Positions 1-7,630 of a DNA stretch of 9,653 nucleotides are shown piece after piece. The translations under genes were made by a program, and so were the position numbers. The notes below the pieces were generated by a model. That model saw only the letters and a list, made by a program, of their open reading frames with translations, had not been told where the DNA came from and searched no databases. Origin of the DNA: Clostridia bacterium (GTDB taxonomy: Bacteria; Bacillota; Clostridia; Oscillospirales; Acutalibacteraceae); the NCBI GenBank assembly GCA_900763035.1, contig CAAFIS010000075.1:1-9653 (forward strand), read 5' to 3'. Within the stretch, counting starts at the first letter, position 1. Each line of letters begins with the position of its first letter.

Positions 1-24
1 ATGCGGCAGACGCTCTGCTTTCAT
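1..24 (-). CDS. Start of an unidentified gene, cut by the left edge
   Basis: An ATG at 24-22 opens a frame that reads MKAERLPH before the window ends. It lies 10 nt beyond the stop of the acetyltransferase gene on the same strand, as expected for the next gene of an operon. The upstream sequence is A-rich, with only a weak AGAG in place of a proper Shine-Dalgarno sequence. Eight residues are too few to name a family, and the start could be chance. Confidence 0.35.
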
Positions 25-34
25 ATCTCTTTTT

Positions 35-586
35 TTATCCCGGTACGGCCGTATGATAGACCGTGGTATACAGCGCATCGCGGATCTGCAAAAACGCCGC
101 CCTGTCCACCGCGCCGCCGGAGGTCATGATCATCAGCGGCAGAGGCTGCCGCCCCGCCTCCAGCGACGGCATGATATAAGGATAGCCGTTCAGTGTGAAT
201 CCGCAGCGCCGATAAAAGCCGATCCTGCGCCGCGCGATCTCGGTTTCCGGCGGCTCCACTTCCAAACAGATCCGCTTGCCCTGCCGGCAGACGAGCGCCT
301 CCAGCATCGCCGCGCCGATCCCGCCGCCGCGCAGCTGCGGCTGTACCGCGAAGTGCTCGATGAACGTGAAGGCCCCGATGTCCCATACGGCCAGCAAGCC
401 CTCGGTCTCGCCGTCCGCGGCGCGGCGGGCAAGCAGCGTATAGCGCGGATCGTCGAACAGCGCCCGCTGCCCGTCGATGCTGCGGATCTCGTCCTTCGGG
501 AAGCTTTGCTCCATCAACCGATAGGCATCCGGAAGGTCGCCTATGCACAGCGGCACGAGCATCGGCCGCACATCGTCGCTCTCCAT
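35..586 (-). CDS. GNAT family N-acetyltransferase
   Basis: A 183-residue protein with the layout of a single GNAT domain, which transfers an acetyl group from acetyl-CoA to an amine. Visible signs are the strand-plus-loop motif A at residues 76-91 (IEHFAVQPQLRGGGIG, with the RGGGIG pyrophosphate-binding loop), a following helix, and a late RIGFYRRCGF segment at 121-130, typical of motif B, where the Tyr often acts as a general acid. The C-terminal strand region carries LPLMIM. The ATG at 586 is supported by AGGAG 9 nt upstream. The gene starts 19 nt after the UPF0210 stop, so the two are probably co-transcribed. The substrate cannot be told from sequence: small molecules, antibiotics and protein N-termini are all possible. 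The family assignment is firm and the specificity is unknown. Confidence 0.88.
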   Translation of the reverse strand: MESDDVRPMLVPLCIGDLPDAYRLMEQSFPKDEIRSIDGQRALFDDPRYTLLARRAADGETEGLLAVWDIGAFTFIEHFAVQPQLRGGGIGAAMLEALVCRQGKRICLEVEPPETEIARRRIGFYRRCGFTLNGYPYIMPSLEAGRQPLPLMIMTSGGAVDRAAFLQIRDALYTTVYHTAVPG

Positions 587-605
587 AGGGCAACGCTCCT
601 TTTCG

Positions 606-1967
606 TCAGTTCTTCAGGCTTTGCATCGGTGCAGGGATGCGCCCGCCGCGGTGGATGAACACCGCGGGCGACGCAGGGTTGAGCGGCATGACCGGGCCTT
701 CGCCCAGCAGGCCGCCGAAGTTCAGCTCGTCGCCGACGTCCATCCCTATCGCCGGGATCACGCGCACGGCGGTGGTCTTGGCATTGACCATGCCGATCGC
801 CGCCTCGTCGGCGATGATGGCGGAGATCACCTCCGCCGGCGTGTCGCCGGGGATGTTGATCATATCCAGCCCGACGGAGCAGACCGAGGTCATGGCCTCC
901 AGCTTTTCGATCCGCAGGCAGCCGCTGCGCGCGGCATCGATCATGCCCGCATCCTCCGTCACCGGGATGAACGCGCCGGACAACCCGCCGACGTGGGACG
1001 AGGCCATCACGCCGCCCTTTTTCACGGCGTCGTTGAGCATGGCCAGCGCGGCGGTCGTGCCGTGCCCGCCGCACTGCGACAGGCCGATCTCCTCCAAGAT
1101 GTGGGCGACGGAATCGCCCACCGCCGGGGTCGGCGCCAGCGACAGGTCAACGATGCCGAACGGCACGCCCAGCCGCGCGGACGCCTCCTGCGCCACCAGC
1201 TGGCCCATCCGCGTGATCTTGAACGCGGTCTTTTTGATGATGTCGGCGATCTGGCTCAGATCCTTGTCCGGCCCGGCCTTGGCCAGCGCCGCACGCACCA
1301 CGCCGGGGCCGGAAACGCCCACGTTGATCACGCGGTCCGGCTCGCCCACACCGTGGAACGCCCCCGCCATGAAGGGGTTGTCCTCCGGCGCATTGCACAG
1401 CACCACCAGCTTCGCCGGGCCGATGCAGCCGCGGTCGGCCGTCAGCTCGGCCGCCTTGCGCACCACGTGTCCCATCAGCGCCACCGCATCCATGTTGATG
1501 CCCGCCTTGGTCGATCCGACGTTCACCGAGGCGCAGATGTGTTCCGTTTCGGCCAGCGCCTCGGGGATCGCCTCGATCAGCTCGCGGTCGCCCGCGGAAA
1601 AGCCCTTGTGTACAAGGGCAGAGAACCCGCCGAGGAAATTCACCCCGCACTCGGCCGCCGCCCGCTCCAGCGTGCGGGCCAGCCGCACGGCGTCGCGGTC
1701 GTCACAGCCCGCCAGCACCATCGCCGCCGGAGTGACCGAGATCCGCTTGTTCACGATCGGGATGCCGAACTCTTTTTCGATCGTTTCGCCCGTTTCCACC
1801 AGCCGGCAGGCGCTGCGCGTGATCTTGTCGTACACGCGGTCGCACATCCGGCCGATATCGCTGTCGCAGCAGTCCAGCAGCGATATGCCCATCGTGATCG
1901 TCCGCACGTCGAGGTTCTCCTCCTCGATCATGGAGATCGTTTCCAAAATGTCCTTCGTGTTGATCAT
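606..1967 (-). CDS. UPF0210 (DUF711) family PFL-like protein
   Basis: A 453-residue protein matching the usual length of the UPF0210/DUF711 family, often annotated 'PFL family protein' because its fold resembles pyruvate formate-lyase and ribonucleotide reductase barrels. Recognisable stretches include [12 protein letters not shown] (69-80), [14 protein letters not shown] (110-123), [15 protein letters not shown] (148-162), [12 protein letters not shown] (217-228), [19 protein letters not shown] (270-288) and the Gly/His-rich [11 protein letters not shown] (298-308). Despite the name I see no C-terminal RVxGY-type glycyl-radical motif, so radical chemistry should not be assumed. I chose the ATG at 1967, which gives [14 protein letters not shown]. 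An in-frame ATG at 2057 would run into the ACT gene and has no family support. An AGAGGG lies upstream. It follows the ACT gene by 19 nt, the conserved pairing seen in many Firmicutes. The biochemical function is unproven. Confidence 0.93.
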   Translation of the reverse strand: MINTKDILETISMIEEENLDVRTITMGISLLDCCDSDIGRMCDRVYDKITRSACRLVETGETIEKEFGIPIVNKRISVTPAAMVLAGCDDRDAVRLARTLERAAAECGVNFLGGFSALVHKGFSAGDRELIEAIPEALAETEHICASVNVGSTKAGINMDAVALMGHVVRKAAELTADRGCIGPAKLVVLCNAPEDNPFMAGAFHGVGEPDRVINVGVSGPGVVRAALAKAGPDKDLSQIADIIKKTAFKITRMGQLVAQEASARLGVPFGIVDLSLAPTPAVGDSVAHILEEIGLSQCGGHGTTAALAMLNDAVKKGGVMASSHVGGLSGAFIPVTEDAGMIDAARSGCLRIEKLEAMTSVCSVGLDMINIPGDTPAEVISAIIADEAAIGMVNAKTTAVRVIPAIGMDVGDELNFGGLLGEGPVMPLNPASPAVFIHRGGRIPAPMQSLKN

Positions 1968-1986
1968 GTCGTGTTCCGCCCTCTCG

Positions 1987-2256
1987 TCAGATCGAATGCA
2001 TGGCGTTGAAGATATCCTCGTGCATACAGTGGATCGCCAGATCGTTCTTCTGCCCAAGGACGGTCATCTCATCGACCAGCGTCGTGAACGGCACGGTGCT
2101 CTCGCCGATCTCCACGAGCATGATCATCGCGAACAGATCCTGCAGAATCGACTGCGTGACCTCGATGACATTGATATGATACTCGCTGCATTTCCCGGCG
2201 ACCTTCGCCAGAATGCCCACGGTGTCTTTTCCCACAACGGTGATAACGGCGCGCAT
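1987..2256 (-). CDS. ACT domain-containing protein, UPF0237 family
   Basis: An 89-residue protein that is essentially one ACT domain, a small-ligand-binding regulatory fold often responding to amino acids. The pattern is strand [11 protein letters not shown] (1-11), turn plus helix [19 protein letters not shown], strand IEVTQSIL, then FAMIMLVEI (42-50). VVGKDxVGI is the hallmark of the UPF0237 subgroup and resembles the glycine-cleavage repressor-like ACT proteins. An ATG five codons earlier (2271) overlaps the Shine-Dalgarno sequence, so the start at 2256 is preferred and gives the normal family length. It is the first gene of the leftward unit and lies directly before UPF0210. By inference it senses a ligand for, or regulates, its PFL-like partner. 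The ligand is unknown. Confidence 0.93.
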   Translation of the reverse strand: MRAVITVVGKDTVGILAKVAGKCSEYHINVIEVTQSILQDLFAMIMLVEIGESTVPFTTLVDEMTVLGQKNDLAIHCMHEDIFNAMHSI

Positions 2257-2263
2257 AGCCTGT

Positions 2264-2269
2264 CCCTCC
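2264..2269 (-). promoter_or_regulatory. Ribosome binding site fixing the ACT gene start
   Basis: GGAGGG on the minus strand, 7 nt before the ATG at 2256. The competing in-frame ATG at 2271-2269 shares its last base with this site, so it cannot use it. This decides the start in favour of the 89-residue product. Confidence 0.8.
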
Positions 2270-2295
2270 ATAATTCGTGTAGTTTACTGCGTTAG

Positions 2296-2323
2296 ATTAT
2301 CATAACATATCCGGCAGCAAAAA
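2296..2323 (-). promoter_or_regulatory. Possible promoter of the ACT-UPF0210-GNAT unit
   Basis: On the minus strand, GATAAT (2301-2296) could be a -10 box, with TTTTTG (2323-2318) 16 bp upstream as a weak -35. It lies in the AT-rich divergent interval, about 40 nt before the ACT start codon, which is the right place. The -10 matches TATAAT at five of six positions and the -35 is poor. This is a guess from composition and position. Confidence 0.35.
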
Positions 2324-2334
2324 TAAAGCTTTTT

Positions 2335-2364
2335 TTGCATGGTCACGCGATTTTTGCGCATACT
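2335..2364 (+). promoter_or_regulatory. Possible promoter of the DUF378 gene
   Basis: TTGCAT (2335-2340) and CATACT (2359-2364), 18 bp apart on the plus strand, are the best sigma-A-like pair I can find before the DUF378 gene. They would give a leader of about 50 nt. Both hexamers are only partial matches, so the call is weak. It would lie back to back with the ACT promoter in this 163-nt divergent region. Confidence 0.25.
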
Positions 2365-2405
2365 GGACACAACCGGGCGGCAATGTCCCGTCCCGTTCCG
2401 GTGGA

Positions 2406-2412
2406 AAGGAGG
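2406..2412 (+). promoter_or_regulatory. Ribosome binding site fixing the DUF378 start
   Basis: AAGGAGG, a near-perfect Shine-Dalgarno sequence, sits 7 nt before the ATG at 2420. It rules out the upstream in-frame ATG at 2339, which would add 27 residues unlike the family. Confidence 0.85.
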
Positions 2413-2419
2413 ATCACCC

Positions 2420-2632
2420 ATGAACAGTGTCATGAACAAGATCGCGCTGGTGCTGACGATCATCGGCGCACTTAACTGGGGCAGCATCGGGCTGTTCCAG
2501 TTCGATCTCGTCGCGTGGATCTTCGGCGGTGCCGGAACGATCTGGGCACGGATCATCTACACCGTCGTCGCCCTTGCGGGCATCTGGTGCATCGCCCTGT
2601 TGTTCTCCCCACGCAGGGAAACGAACGGCTGA
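2420..2632 (+). CDS. DUF378 family small membrane protein
   Basis: A 70-residue integral membrane protein of the DUF378 family, recognisable from MNKIALVLTIIGALNWGSIGLFQFDLV (residues 5-31), where the ALNWG(x)IGLF core is the family signature. A second hydrophobic segment, ARIIYTVVALAGIWCIALLF, follows at about 44-63. Two membrane spans with a short Gly-rich loop (IFGGAGT) and a basic C-terminal tail (RRETNG) fit a small inner-membrane protein. It is the only plus-strand gene of the window and is a stand-alone unit with its own strong terminator. The family's function is unknown, so none is assigned. Confidence 0.92.
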   Translation: MNSVMNKIALVLTIIGALNWGSIGLFQFDLVAWIFGGAGTIWARIIYTVVALAGIWCIALLFSPRRETNG

Positions 2633-2656
2633 CCTGTGCGGCGGCCGAATATCGCA

Positions 2657-2692
2657 GCGCACGGAGCCGTCCGAACGGACGGCTCCGTGCGC
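2657..2692 (+). terminator. Strong rho-independent terminator after DUF378, convergent with dtd
   Basis: A perfect 16-bp stem (left arm GCGCACGGAGCCGTCC, 2657-2672; right arm 2677-2692) with a GAAC tetraloop, followed on the plus strand by CCTTGTTTTA. It lies 25 nt after the DUF378 stop and starts 8 nt beyond the dtd stop coming from the other side. In the plus direction the T-run is good but interrupted. In the minus direction the stem is followed by TGCGATATT, which is not a real U-tract, so termination of the recJ-rel-dtd transcript here is plausible but less sure. Confidence 0.88.
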
Positions 2693-2699
2693 CCTTGTT

Positions 2700-3158
2700 T
2701 TATCCCCGGATCCAGTCGGCCGTGTCCAAGATCAGGGTCACCGGCCCGTCGTTGATCAGCTCCACCTGCATATCCGCCCCAAAGCGGCCGGACTGCACGT
2801 CGCCGACCCCCTGCTGCCGCAATTCGTCCAGCACGGTATCGAACAGCGGCCGGGCGACCTCCGGCCGCGCAGCACCGGAAAAGTCCGGCCTCCGCCCGTG
2901 GCCCGTGTTCGCGCACAGCGTGAACTGCGACACCGCCAGCACGCCGCCGCCGATGTCCCGCACGCTGCGATCCATCCGGTCGCGCTCGTCGGGAAACACC
3001 CGCAGCTCGGCGGTCTTTTTTGCCAAGATGCGTGCGTGCCGCTCGTCATCCTGCGGCATCACGCCCACCAACAGCAGCACACCGTGCCCGATCTCGCCCA
3101 CCGTTTCTCCGTCCACGGTCACGCGTGCGCTTTGCACACGCTGATACACTGCCTTCAT
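2700..3158 (-). CDS. dtd: D-aminoacyl-tRNA deacylase (DTD)
   Basis: A 152-residue protein of normal DTD length. DTD is a cytoplasmic proofreading enzyme that hydrolyses the ester bond of D-aminoacyl-tRNA (and Gly-tRNAAla), recycling tRNA mischarged with D-amino acids. Both signatures are present: SQFTL at residues 77-81 and the NDGPVT segment at 136-141 holding the Gly-Pro pair that enforces rejection of L-amino acids across the dimer interface. GRRPDFSGAA (88-97) and SGRFGADMQV (123-132) also match. The N-terminus MKAVYQRVQSARVTV is canonical and supports the ATG at 3158, with GGGAG 7 nt upstream. The gene starts 15 nt after the rel stop, so it is the last gene of the recJ-rel-dtd operon. 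The rel-dtd adjacency is common in Firmicutes. Confidence 0.97.
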   Translation of the reverse strand: MKAVYQRVQSARVTVDGETVGEIGHGVLLLVGVMPQDDERHARILAKKTAELRVFPDERDRMDRSVRDIGGGVLAVSQFTLCANTGHGRRPDFSGAARPEVARPLFDTVLDELRQQGVGDVQSGRFGADMQVELINDGPVTLILDTADWIRG

Positions 3159-3173
3159 CCGCTCTCTCCCATC

Positions 3174-5513
3174 TCACGTCCCGGCACGCTCCACGCTGTC
3201 GACGTTCTCGATCCGCCGGATCTTATCCATCACGCTTTGCAGATGCTCCACGCCGTTGACCGCCACGGTCATCGTCACCACGGCACCGCCGTCATCCGTT
3301 TCGCGGGCGTTGAGCGAGTGCATCGGCACGTGCATGGAGGAAAGCAGCGTCGCCAGCCGCAGCAGCAGCCCGTCGCTCTCGTGCGCACGGATGCGCAGGT
3401 TCGCATGAAAATCGGCGCGCTGGTCGGTCTGCCACTGCACCCGCACCCAGCGCTCGCGGTCGGGACCGTCCTCCGGCACGCGCGGCACGTTCGGGCAGTC
3501 GCGCCGGTGGATGGACACCCCGTAGCCGCGTGTGATGAACCCGATGATCGGGTCGCCCGGCACGGGATTGCAGCATTGGGCGAACTTCACCAAACAGCCG
3601 TCCATGCCCTCCACGGTCACGCCGCCGGTGTTCTTCGCCGTCCGGGCGGCCGGGGTCAGCGTCGCCGCCACATGGTCGCCCGCTGCGATCTGTTCCTCGC
3701 GTTGGATCCGCGCATATTCCTCGCGCATCCGCGGCATCAGTCGCGACAGCAGCACACCGCCGTAGCCGATCGCGGCATAAAAATCGTCCAGCGTCGCACA
3801 ATGCTGCCGTTTGCACTGCTCCGCCAAGAATGCGGCCATCTTGTCCTCCGGCAGACGGATCAGATTGCGCGACAGCTCGCGCTCCAGCTCGGCGCGTCCC
3901 TGCTGGATGTTCTCCTCGCGGCGCTCGCGCTTGAACCAGCTGCGGATCTTGTTGCGCGCCTCGCCCGTGTGGACGATATTCAGCCAATCGCGGCTGGGGC
4001 CGCGGTCGGCAGATGAGGTCAGCACCTCCACGATCTCGCCGGTTTTGACGCGGTAGTCCAGCGGCACGATCCGCCCGTCCACCTTCGCTCCGACCATGCG
4101 GTTGCCCACGGCCGAATGGATCGCATACGCAAAGTCGATCACCGTGCTGCCCACCGGCAGCGTGATCACGTCGCCCTTGGGCGTAAAGACGAACACGTCC
4201 TCGATGTCCAGATCGGTCTTGATGCTGCGCACGATGTCCTCGGCATCGTCCACGTCCTTCTGGTTCTCGATGAACTGCCGCACCCATGCCAGCCGGTCGT
4301 CCAGCTTATCCTGCTTCTGGATGCCCAGCTTGTATTTCCAGTGTGCCGCGATGCCGTATTCGGCGGTGTAGTGCATCTCCCACGTGCGGATCTGCACCTC
4401 GAAGGGGATCTTCTCCTTGCTGACCACCGTCGTGTGCAGCGACTGGTACATATTCGGCTTCGGCGTGGAGATATAGTCCTTGAAGCGGTTCGGCAGCGGG
4501 CGGAACATCTCATGGATCAGGCCGAGGACATTATAGCAGTCGTTGACCGTGTCCACGATCACCCGCACGGCATAGATATCATAGATCTCGTCGAAGGCGT
4601 GCCCCTGGATATACATCTTGCGATAGATCCCGGCGATGCTCTTGACGCGGGCGGACAGCTGCGCCGTCAGATGGTATTCGGCCAACCGCTCCCGGATGCG
4701 TTCCTGTATGCTGTCCAGAAATGCGGAGCGCTCCTCGGCCCGCAGCCCCAGGTCGTCCTCGATCTCCTTGTACGCGACGGGGTCGAGGATCTTCAGTGAA
4801 AGGTCCTCCAGCTCCTCCTTTACCGCACGGATACCCAAGCGGTGCGCCAGCGGCGCATAGATATCCAGCGTTTCGCGCGCTTTGTCGCGCCGTTTCTGCG
4901 GCGCCCAGCCGTCGCTCGTGCGCATATTGTGCAGCCGGTCGGCCAGCTTGATGATCATCACGCGGATGTCTTGGCTCATCGCCAGCAGCATCTTGCGCAC
5001 GTTCTCCGCCTGCTGCTCCTCGCGGGTGGAAAAGTTCATCTTCGTGATCTTCGTTACGCCGTCCACCAGCATCGCCACGCTATCGCCGAAGCGGCCCGCG
5101 ATCTCCGCCAGCTCGACGCCGGTGTCCTCCACCACGTCATGCAGCAGCCCCGCGATCACCGAGTCGCTGTCCATCCCCATCTCGACCAAGATGCACGCCA
5201 CGTGCAGCGGATGGCAAATGTACTCCTCGCCGGACCAGCGGCGCTGCCCTTCGTGTGCGGCGGTGGCATAGTCCACCGCTGCGCGGATCCGGTCGATCTG
5301 ATAGGGCTTGCCGCTTTCTTCCAGCAGGCGCATCAGTTCATTGCGCACATCCTCGCTGCGTTCGCGCACAGCGGCGGGCGCGGCGGCCTTGCTCCCCTCG
5401 GCCGGGGACACCGCCGGGGCTGCCTCGCCCTTTGCCGGCATGGCCGTTTTTTCGGCCTGCGGCGCACCTTCCGGGCGCAGCGCCGCCGCGTCCTTATCCC
5501 TGTCCGTGCTCAT
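3174..5513 (-). CDS. rel: Bifunctional (p)ppGpp synthetase/hydrolase Rel
   Basis: A 779-residue long RelA/SpoT homologue that makes and breaks the stringent-response alarmone (p)ppGpp. Domain order: HD hydrolase at about 75-225 (ICHPLHVA at 99-106, LLHDVVEDT at 123-131, LADRLHNMRT at 190-199); synthetase at about 285-400 (YDIYAVRVIVD, RFKDYISTPKPNMYQSLHT at 343-361, VQIRTWEMHYTAEYGIAAHW at 373-392); TGS at about 438-500 (FVFTPKGDVITLPVGSTVIDFAYAIH); a conserved-cysteine region (C640, C647, C648, C673); and a C-terminal ACT domain at about 705-777. RFKD at 343-346 is the RxKD form found in bifunctional enzymes, while synthetase-only RelA has ExDD. The hydrolase His/Asp residues are intact, so both activities are expected. 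The first 50 or so residues are Ala/Pro/Lys/Glu-rich and extend beyond typical Rel proteins. The ATG at 5513 has GGAGG 7 nt upstream and overlaps the recJ end by 20 nt. Confidence 0.97.
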   Translation of the reverse strand: MSTDRDKDAAALRPEGAPQAEKTAMPAKGEAAPAVSPAEGSKAAAPAAVRERSEDVRNELMRLLEESGKPYQIDRIRAAVDYATAAHEGQRRWSGEEYICHPLHVACILVEMGMDSDSVIAGLLHDVVEDTGVELAEIAGRFGDSVAMLVDGVTKITKMNFSTREEQQAENVRKMLLAMSQDIRVMIIKLADRLHNMRTSDGWAPQKRRDKARETLDIYAPLAHRLGIRAVKEELEDLSLKILDPVAYKEIEDDLGLRAEERSAFLDSIQERIRERLAEYHLTAQLSARVKSIAGIYRKMYIQGHAFDEIYDIYAVRVIVDTVNDCYNVLGLIHEMFRPLPNRFKDYISTPKPNMYQSLHTTVVSKEKIPFEVQIRTWEMHYTAEYGIAAHWKYKLGIQKQDKLDDRLAWVRQFIENQKDVDDAEDIVRSIKTDLDIEDVFVFTPKGDVITLPVGSTVIDFAYAIHSAVGNRMVGAKVDGRIVPLDYRVKTGEIVEVLTSSADRGPSRDWLNIVHTGEARNKIRSWFKRERREENIQQGRAELERELSRNLIRLPEDKMAAFLAEQCKRQHCATLDDFYAAIGYGGVLLSRLMPRMREEYARIQREEQIAAGDHVAATLTPAARTAKNTGGVTVEGMDGCLVKFAQCCNPVPGDPIIGFITRGYGVSIHRRDCPNVPRVPEDGPDRERWVRVQWQTDQRADFHANLRIRAHESDGLLLRLATLLSSMHVPMHSLNARETDDGGAVVTMTVAVNGVEHLQSVMDKIRRIENVDSVERAGT

Positions 5514-7560
5514 CGGTGTCCCTCCCCTCGATGTAAAGCCACAGCGGCGTGACGGTCAGATCGGCGCGCCCCTGCGCCGGACACGGCGCGATCAGCAGCA
5601 CCTCACCGCGGTCCTCCACCGCGATCAGTCCCGCCTCGCGCAGGATCTCCAGCGCGCACAGCACCGTCAGCGCACGCGGCAGCGCGCCCTCGGTCGCGAC
5701 CGCGTGCATCAGCTGCTCCACCGTGCCGCTCCACGTGCTGCTGCGCCGCAGCAGCGTGTACAGCCTCGCCAGCAGATCGCGTGCGGGCAGTGCGCCCTCC
5801 GCCGGACGGATCTCCCGCCGCATCAGCCGCTCGAAGTCGGCGATATCGCTCTCCAACGCGGCCCGGTCGGTGTCGGAGAAGGAAAGGTCACGGATCCGCA
5901 GCGAGACAGCGGCCACGCCGCGGTATTCACTGCGCTCCAGCGCCACGACGACATTGACCGTCGCCCCGCAGGGGACGGGAAACTCGCCCGGCGACAGACG
6001 GAAGCGCACCGCGCTCAGCCGCACGTCGCCGCGGCTGAGCGACAGACGCAGATGCTTGCCGCCGGCCAGCGGCGTGATGTTGTCGAGTCTCATGCGCGAG
6101 ATCAGAAACAGCGGCTGCGGCTCGCCGGAGCCGATCGGCTCCAATGCCTCCAGCAGGATCAGCTTCTCCATGTCCACCTGTTCGGGACGCAGCCGCACGC
6201 TGATGTCCAGCTGCGCCGTCGGCATGACCGGATACCGCTTTGCGGCAAAGGCGTTCACCGCGGCGCGCAGGGCCGGGATATCCTCGTTTTTCACGGTCAG
6301 CCCGGCGGCCAGCTCGTGACCGCCGAAGCGTTCGGTCAGCTGTGCGGCAGATGCGATCGCATCGTACAGCGAAAAGCCCGGTATGCTGCGCCCGGAGCCG
6401 TGCGCCGTGCCGTCCTCGCCGCGCGACAGCACGATCGCGGGCTTGCCGTACATCTCACACAGCCGCGCCGCCGCGATGCCAAGCAAGCCCTCCGGCCAGC
6501 CCTCGCCGTCGATCACCAAAACACGGTCGACCAGCAGCTGCGGTTCTGCCTTCAGCCGCTCACGCACGGCAGAGATGATCTGCTCGCCGATGCTCTGCCG
6601 CTCGGCGTTCATCCGCTGCAGCTGCTCCGCCAGCGGCACCGCCGCCTCGTCGCTCTCGCTCAGCAGCAGCTGCAGCGCCGGCTCGGGATCGCCCATGCGC
6701 CCGGCGGCGTTGATCCGCGGTGTCAGCATGAAGGCCACGCCGGTAGCCGTCAGGTCGCGCTCGCCGCAGCCCGCGGCGCGGCGCAGCGCGACGATGCCCG
6801 GCCGCGTGCTGGCATTGAGCAGCCGCAGCCCGCGGCGGATCAGATCGCGGTTTTGTCCGGTCAGCGGGATCACATCGGCGATCGTCCCCAGCGTCAGCAG
6901 ATCGCCGTAGCGGGAGAAGATCGCATCGCCGTCGCCGTCCAGCGCGCACAGCAGCAAAAACGCCACGCCCACCCCGGCCAGATCACGGTGCTCCGCCTCG
7001 CTGTCCGGGCGATGGGGGTCGACCACCGCCGCGGCACGCGGCAGCACCTGCGGCGGCTTGTGGTGATCGGTCACGATCAGATCCATCCCCCGCGCCGCGA
7101 TGTCGTCCGCCTCTTCCGGCGTCAGCGCGATGCCGGTGTCCACCGTCACGATCAGCCGCACGCCCTGCTCCGCGGCATAGGCGATGTCCGGCGCATGCAT
7201 CCCGTAGCCGTCGCTGCGCTGCGGGATGCGGTACAGCACGTCTGCACCCTTGCCGCGCAGATAGTCGTACAGCAGTGCCGTCGCCGTCAGGCCGTCCACG
7301 TCGTAATCGCCAAAGATCAGGATGCGCTCGTGCCCGTCAAGCGCGCGGCGCAGTCGCTCGGCCGCCGCCTCCATGTCGGCATAGGCATAGGGATCGATCT
7401 CCTCCTGCTGCCCGGCCAAAAAGTCATAGACCTCCTCCGGCTCGCGGATCTTACGCGTCGTCAGCAGCAGCGCAAGGAACGGGTTGAGCTCGCACTGCTC
7501 CGCAAGCATCGCCGCCGTTTCCGTGTCCAGCGGCGCGATGTTCCAATGTCGGATCCGCAT
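5494..7560 (-). CDS. recJ: Single-stranded-DNA-specific exonuclease RecJ
   Basis: A 688-residue DHH-family 5'-to-3' exonuclease acting on single-stranded DNA in recombination and mismatch or base-excision repair. Metal-binding motifs are clear: FGDYDVDGL (83-91), VDTGIA (140-145), VTDHHK (163-168, the DHH motif), VVDPHRPD (179-186), LAGVGVAF (194-201) and GTIADVIPL (225-233). The DHHA1 part follows with RINAAGRM (282-289), GEGWPEGLLGIAAARL (352-367), GSGRS (388-392) and GGHELAAGLT (413-422). An OB-like substrate-binding domain covers about 445-560. The last 130 residues are extra relative to the E. coli enzyme (577 aa) but common in Firmicutes RecJ, and resemble a winged-helix-like tail (LTVLCALEILREAGLI). 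The ATG at 7560 has AGGAGG 8 nt upstream. It is the first gene of the operon, with a promoter visible just upstream. Confidence 0.97.
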   Translation of the reverse strand: MRIRHWNIAPLDTETAAMLAEQCELNPFLALLLTTRKIREPEEVYDFLAGQQEEIDPYAYADMEAAAERLRRALDGHERILIFGDYDVDGLTATALLYDYLRGKGADVLYRIPQRSDGYGMHAPDIAYAAEQGVRLIVTVDTGIALTPEEADDIAARGMDLIVTDHHKPPQVLPRAAAVVDPHRPDSEAEHRDLAGVGVAFLLLCALDGDGDAIFSRYGDLLTLGTIADVIPLTGQNRDLIRRGLRLLNASTRPGIVALRRAAGCGERDLTATGVAFMLTPRINAAGRMGDPEPALQLLLSESDEAAVPLAEQLQRMNAERQSIGEQIISAVRERLKAEPQLLVDRVLVIDGEGWPEGLLGIAAARLCEMYGKPAIVLSRGEDGTAHGSGRSIPGFSLYDAIASAAQLTERFGGHELAAGLTVKNEDIPALRAAVNAFAAKRYPVMPTAQLDISVRLRPEQVDMEKLILLEALEPIGSGEPQPLFLISRMRLDNITPLAGGKHLRLSLSRGDVRLSAVRFRLSPGEFPVPCGATVNVVVALERSEYRGVAAVSLRIRDLSFSDTDRAALESDIADFERLMRREIRPAEGALPARDLLARLYTLLRRSSTWSGTVEQLMHAVATEGALPRALTVLCALEILREAGLIAVEDRGEVLLIAPCPAQGRADLTVTPLWLYIEGRDTDEHGQG

Positions 7561-7596
7561 GGCTCACCCCTCCTGTAGTGTATGGATATATCATTT

Positions 7597-7625
7597 ATTT
7601 TATCATTTCGGCTGCCATTATTCAA
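7597..7625 (-). promoter_or_regulatory. Sigma-A-type promoter of recJ-rel-dtd
   Basis: Minus strand: -35 TTGAAT (7625-7620), a 17-bp spacer, and -10 TAAAAT (7602-7597) preceded by TGA, which forms an extended -10 (TGnTAAAAT). Four and five of six positions match the consensus hexamers, and the spacing is ideal. Transcription would start near 7590, about 30 nt before the recJ ATG. It is the best promoter in the window. Confidence 0.75.
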
Positions 7626-7630
7626 CACCG

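Noticed and set aside
543..2295. Long plus-strand open frames opposite UPF0210 and the ACT gene
   Set aside because: Low-complexity Arg/His/Ala or Ser-rich translations with no ribosome site and no family resemblance. They are complementary shadows of conserved minus-strand genes.
2317..2338. AT-rich inverted repeat GCAAAAA...TTTTTGC in the divergent intergenic region, possible terminator
   Set aside because: No gene ends there. Both flanking genes start away from it, and the weak A:T stem is better explained as AT-rich promoter sequence.
2365..2402. Two mutually exclusive short hairpins (GGACA/TGTCC and ACCGG/CCGGT) in the DUF378 leader, possibly a riboswitch-like switch
   Set aside because: The stems are only 5 bp in GC-rich sequence, which is easily chance, the leader is only about 50 nt, and no known riboswitch core is visible.
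5308..7578. A very long open frame on the plus strand opposite recJ and the start of rel
   Set aside because: It is antisense to two clear enzymes, its translation is rich in Arg, His and Gln with no recognisable domain, and high GC makes stop codons rare in that frame. I treat it as a shadow.
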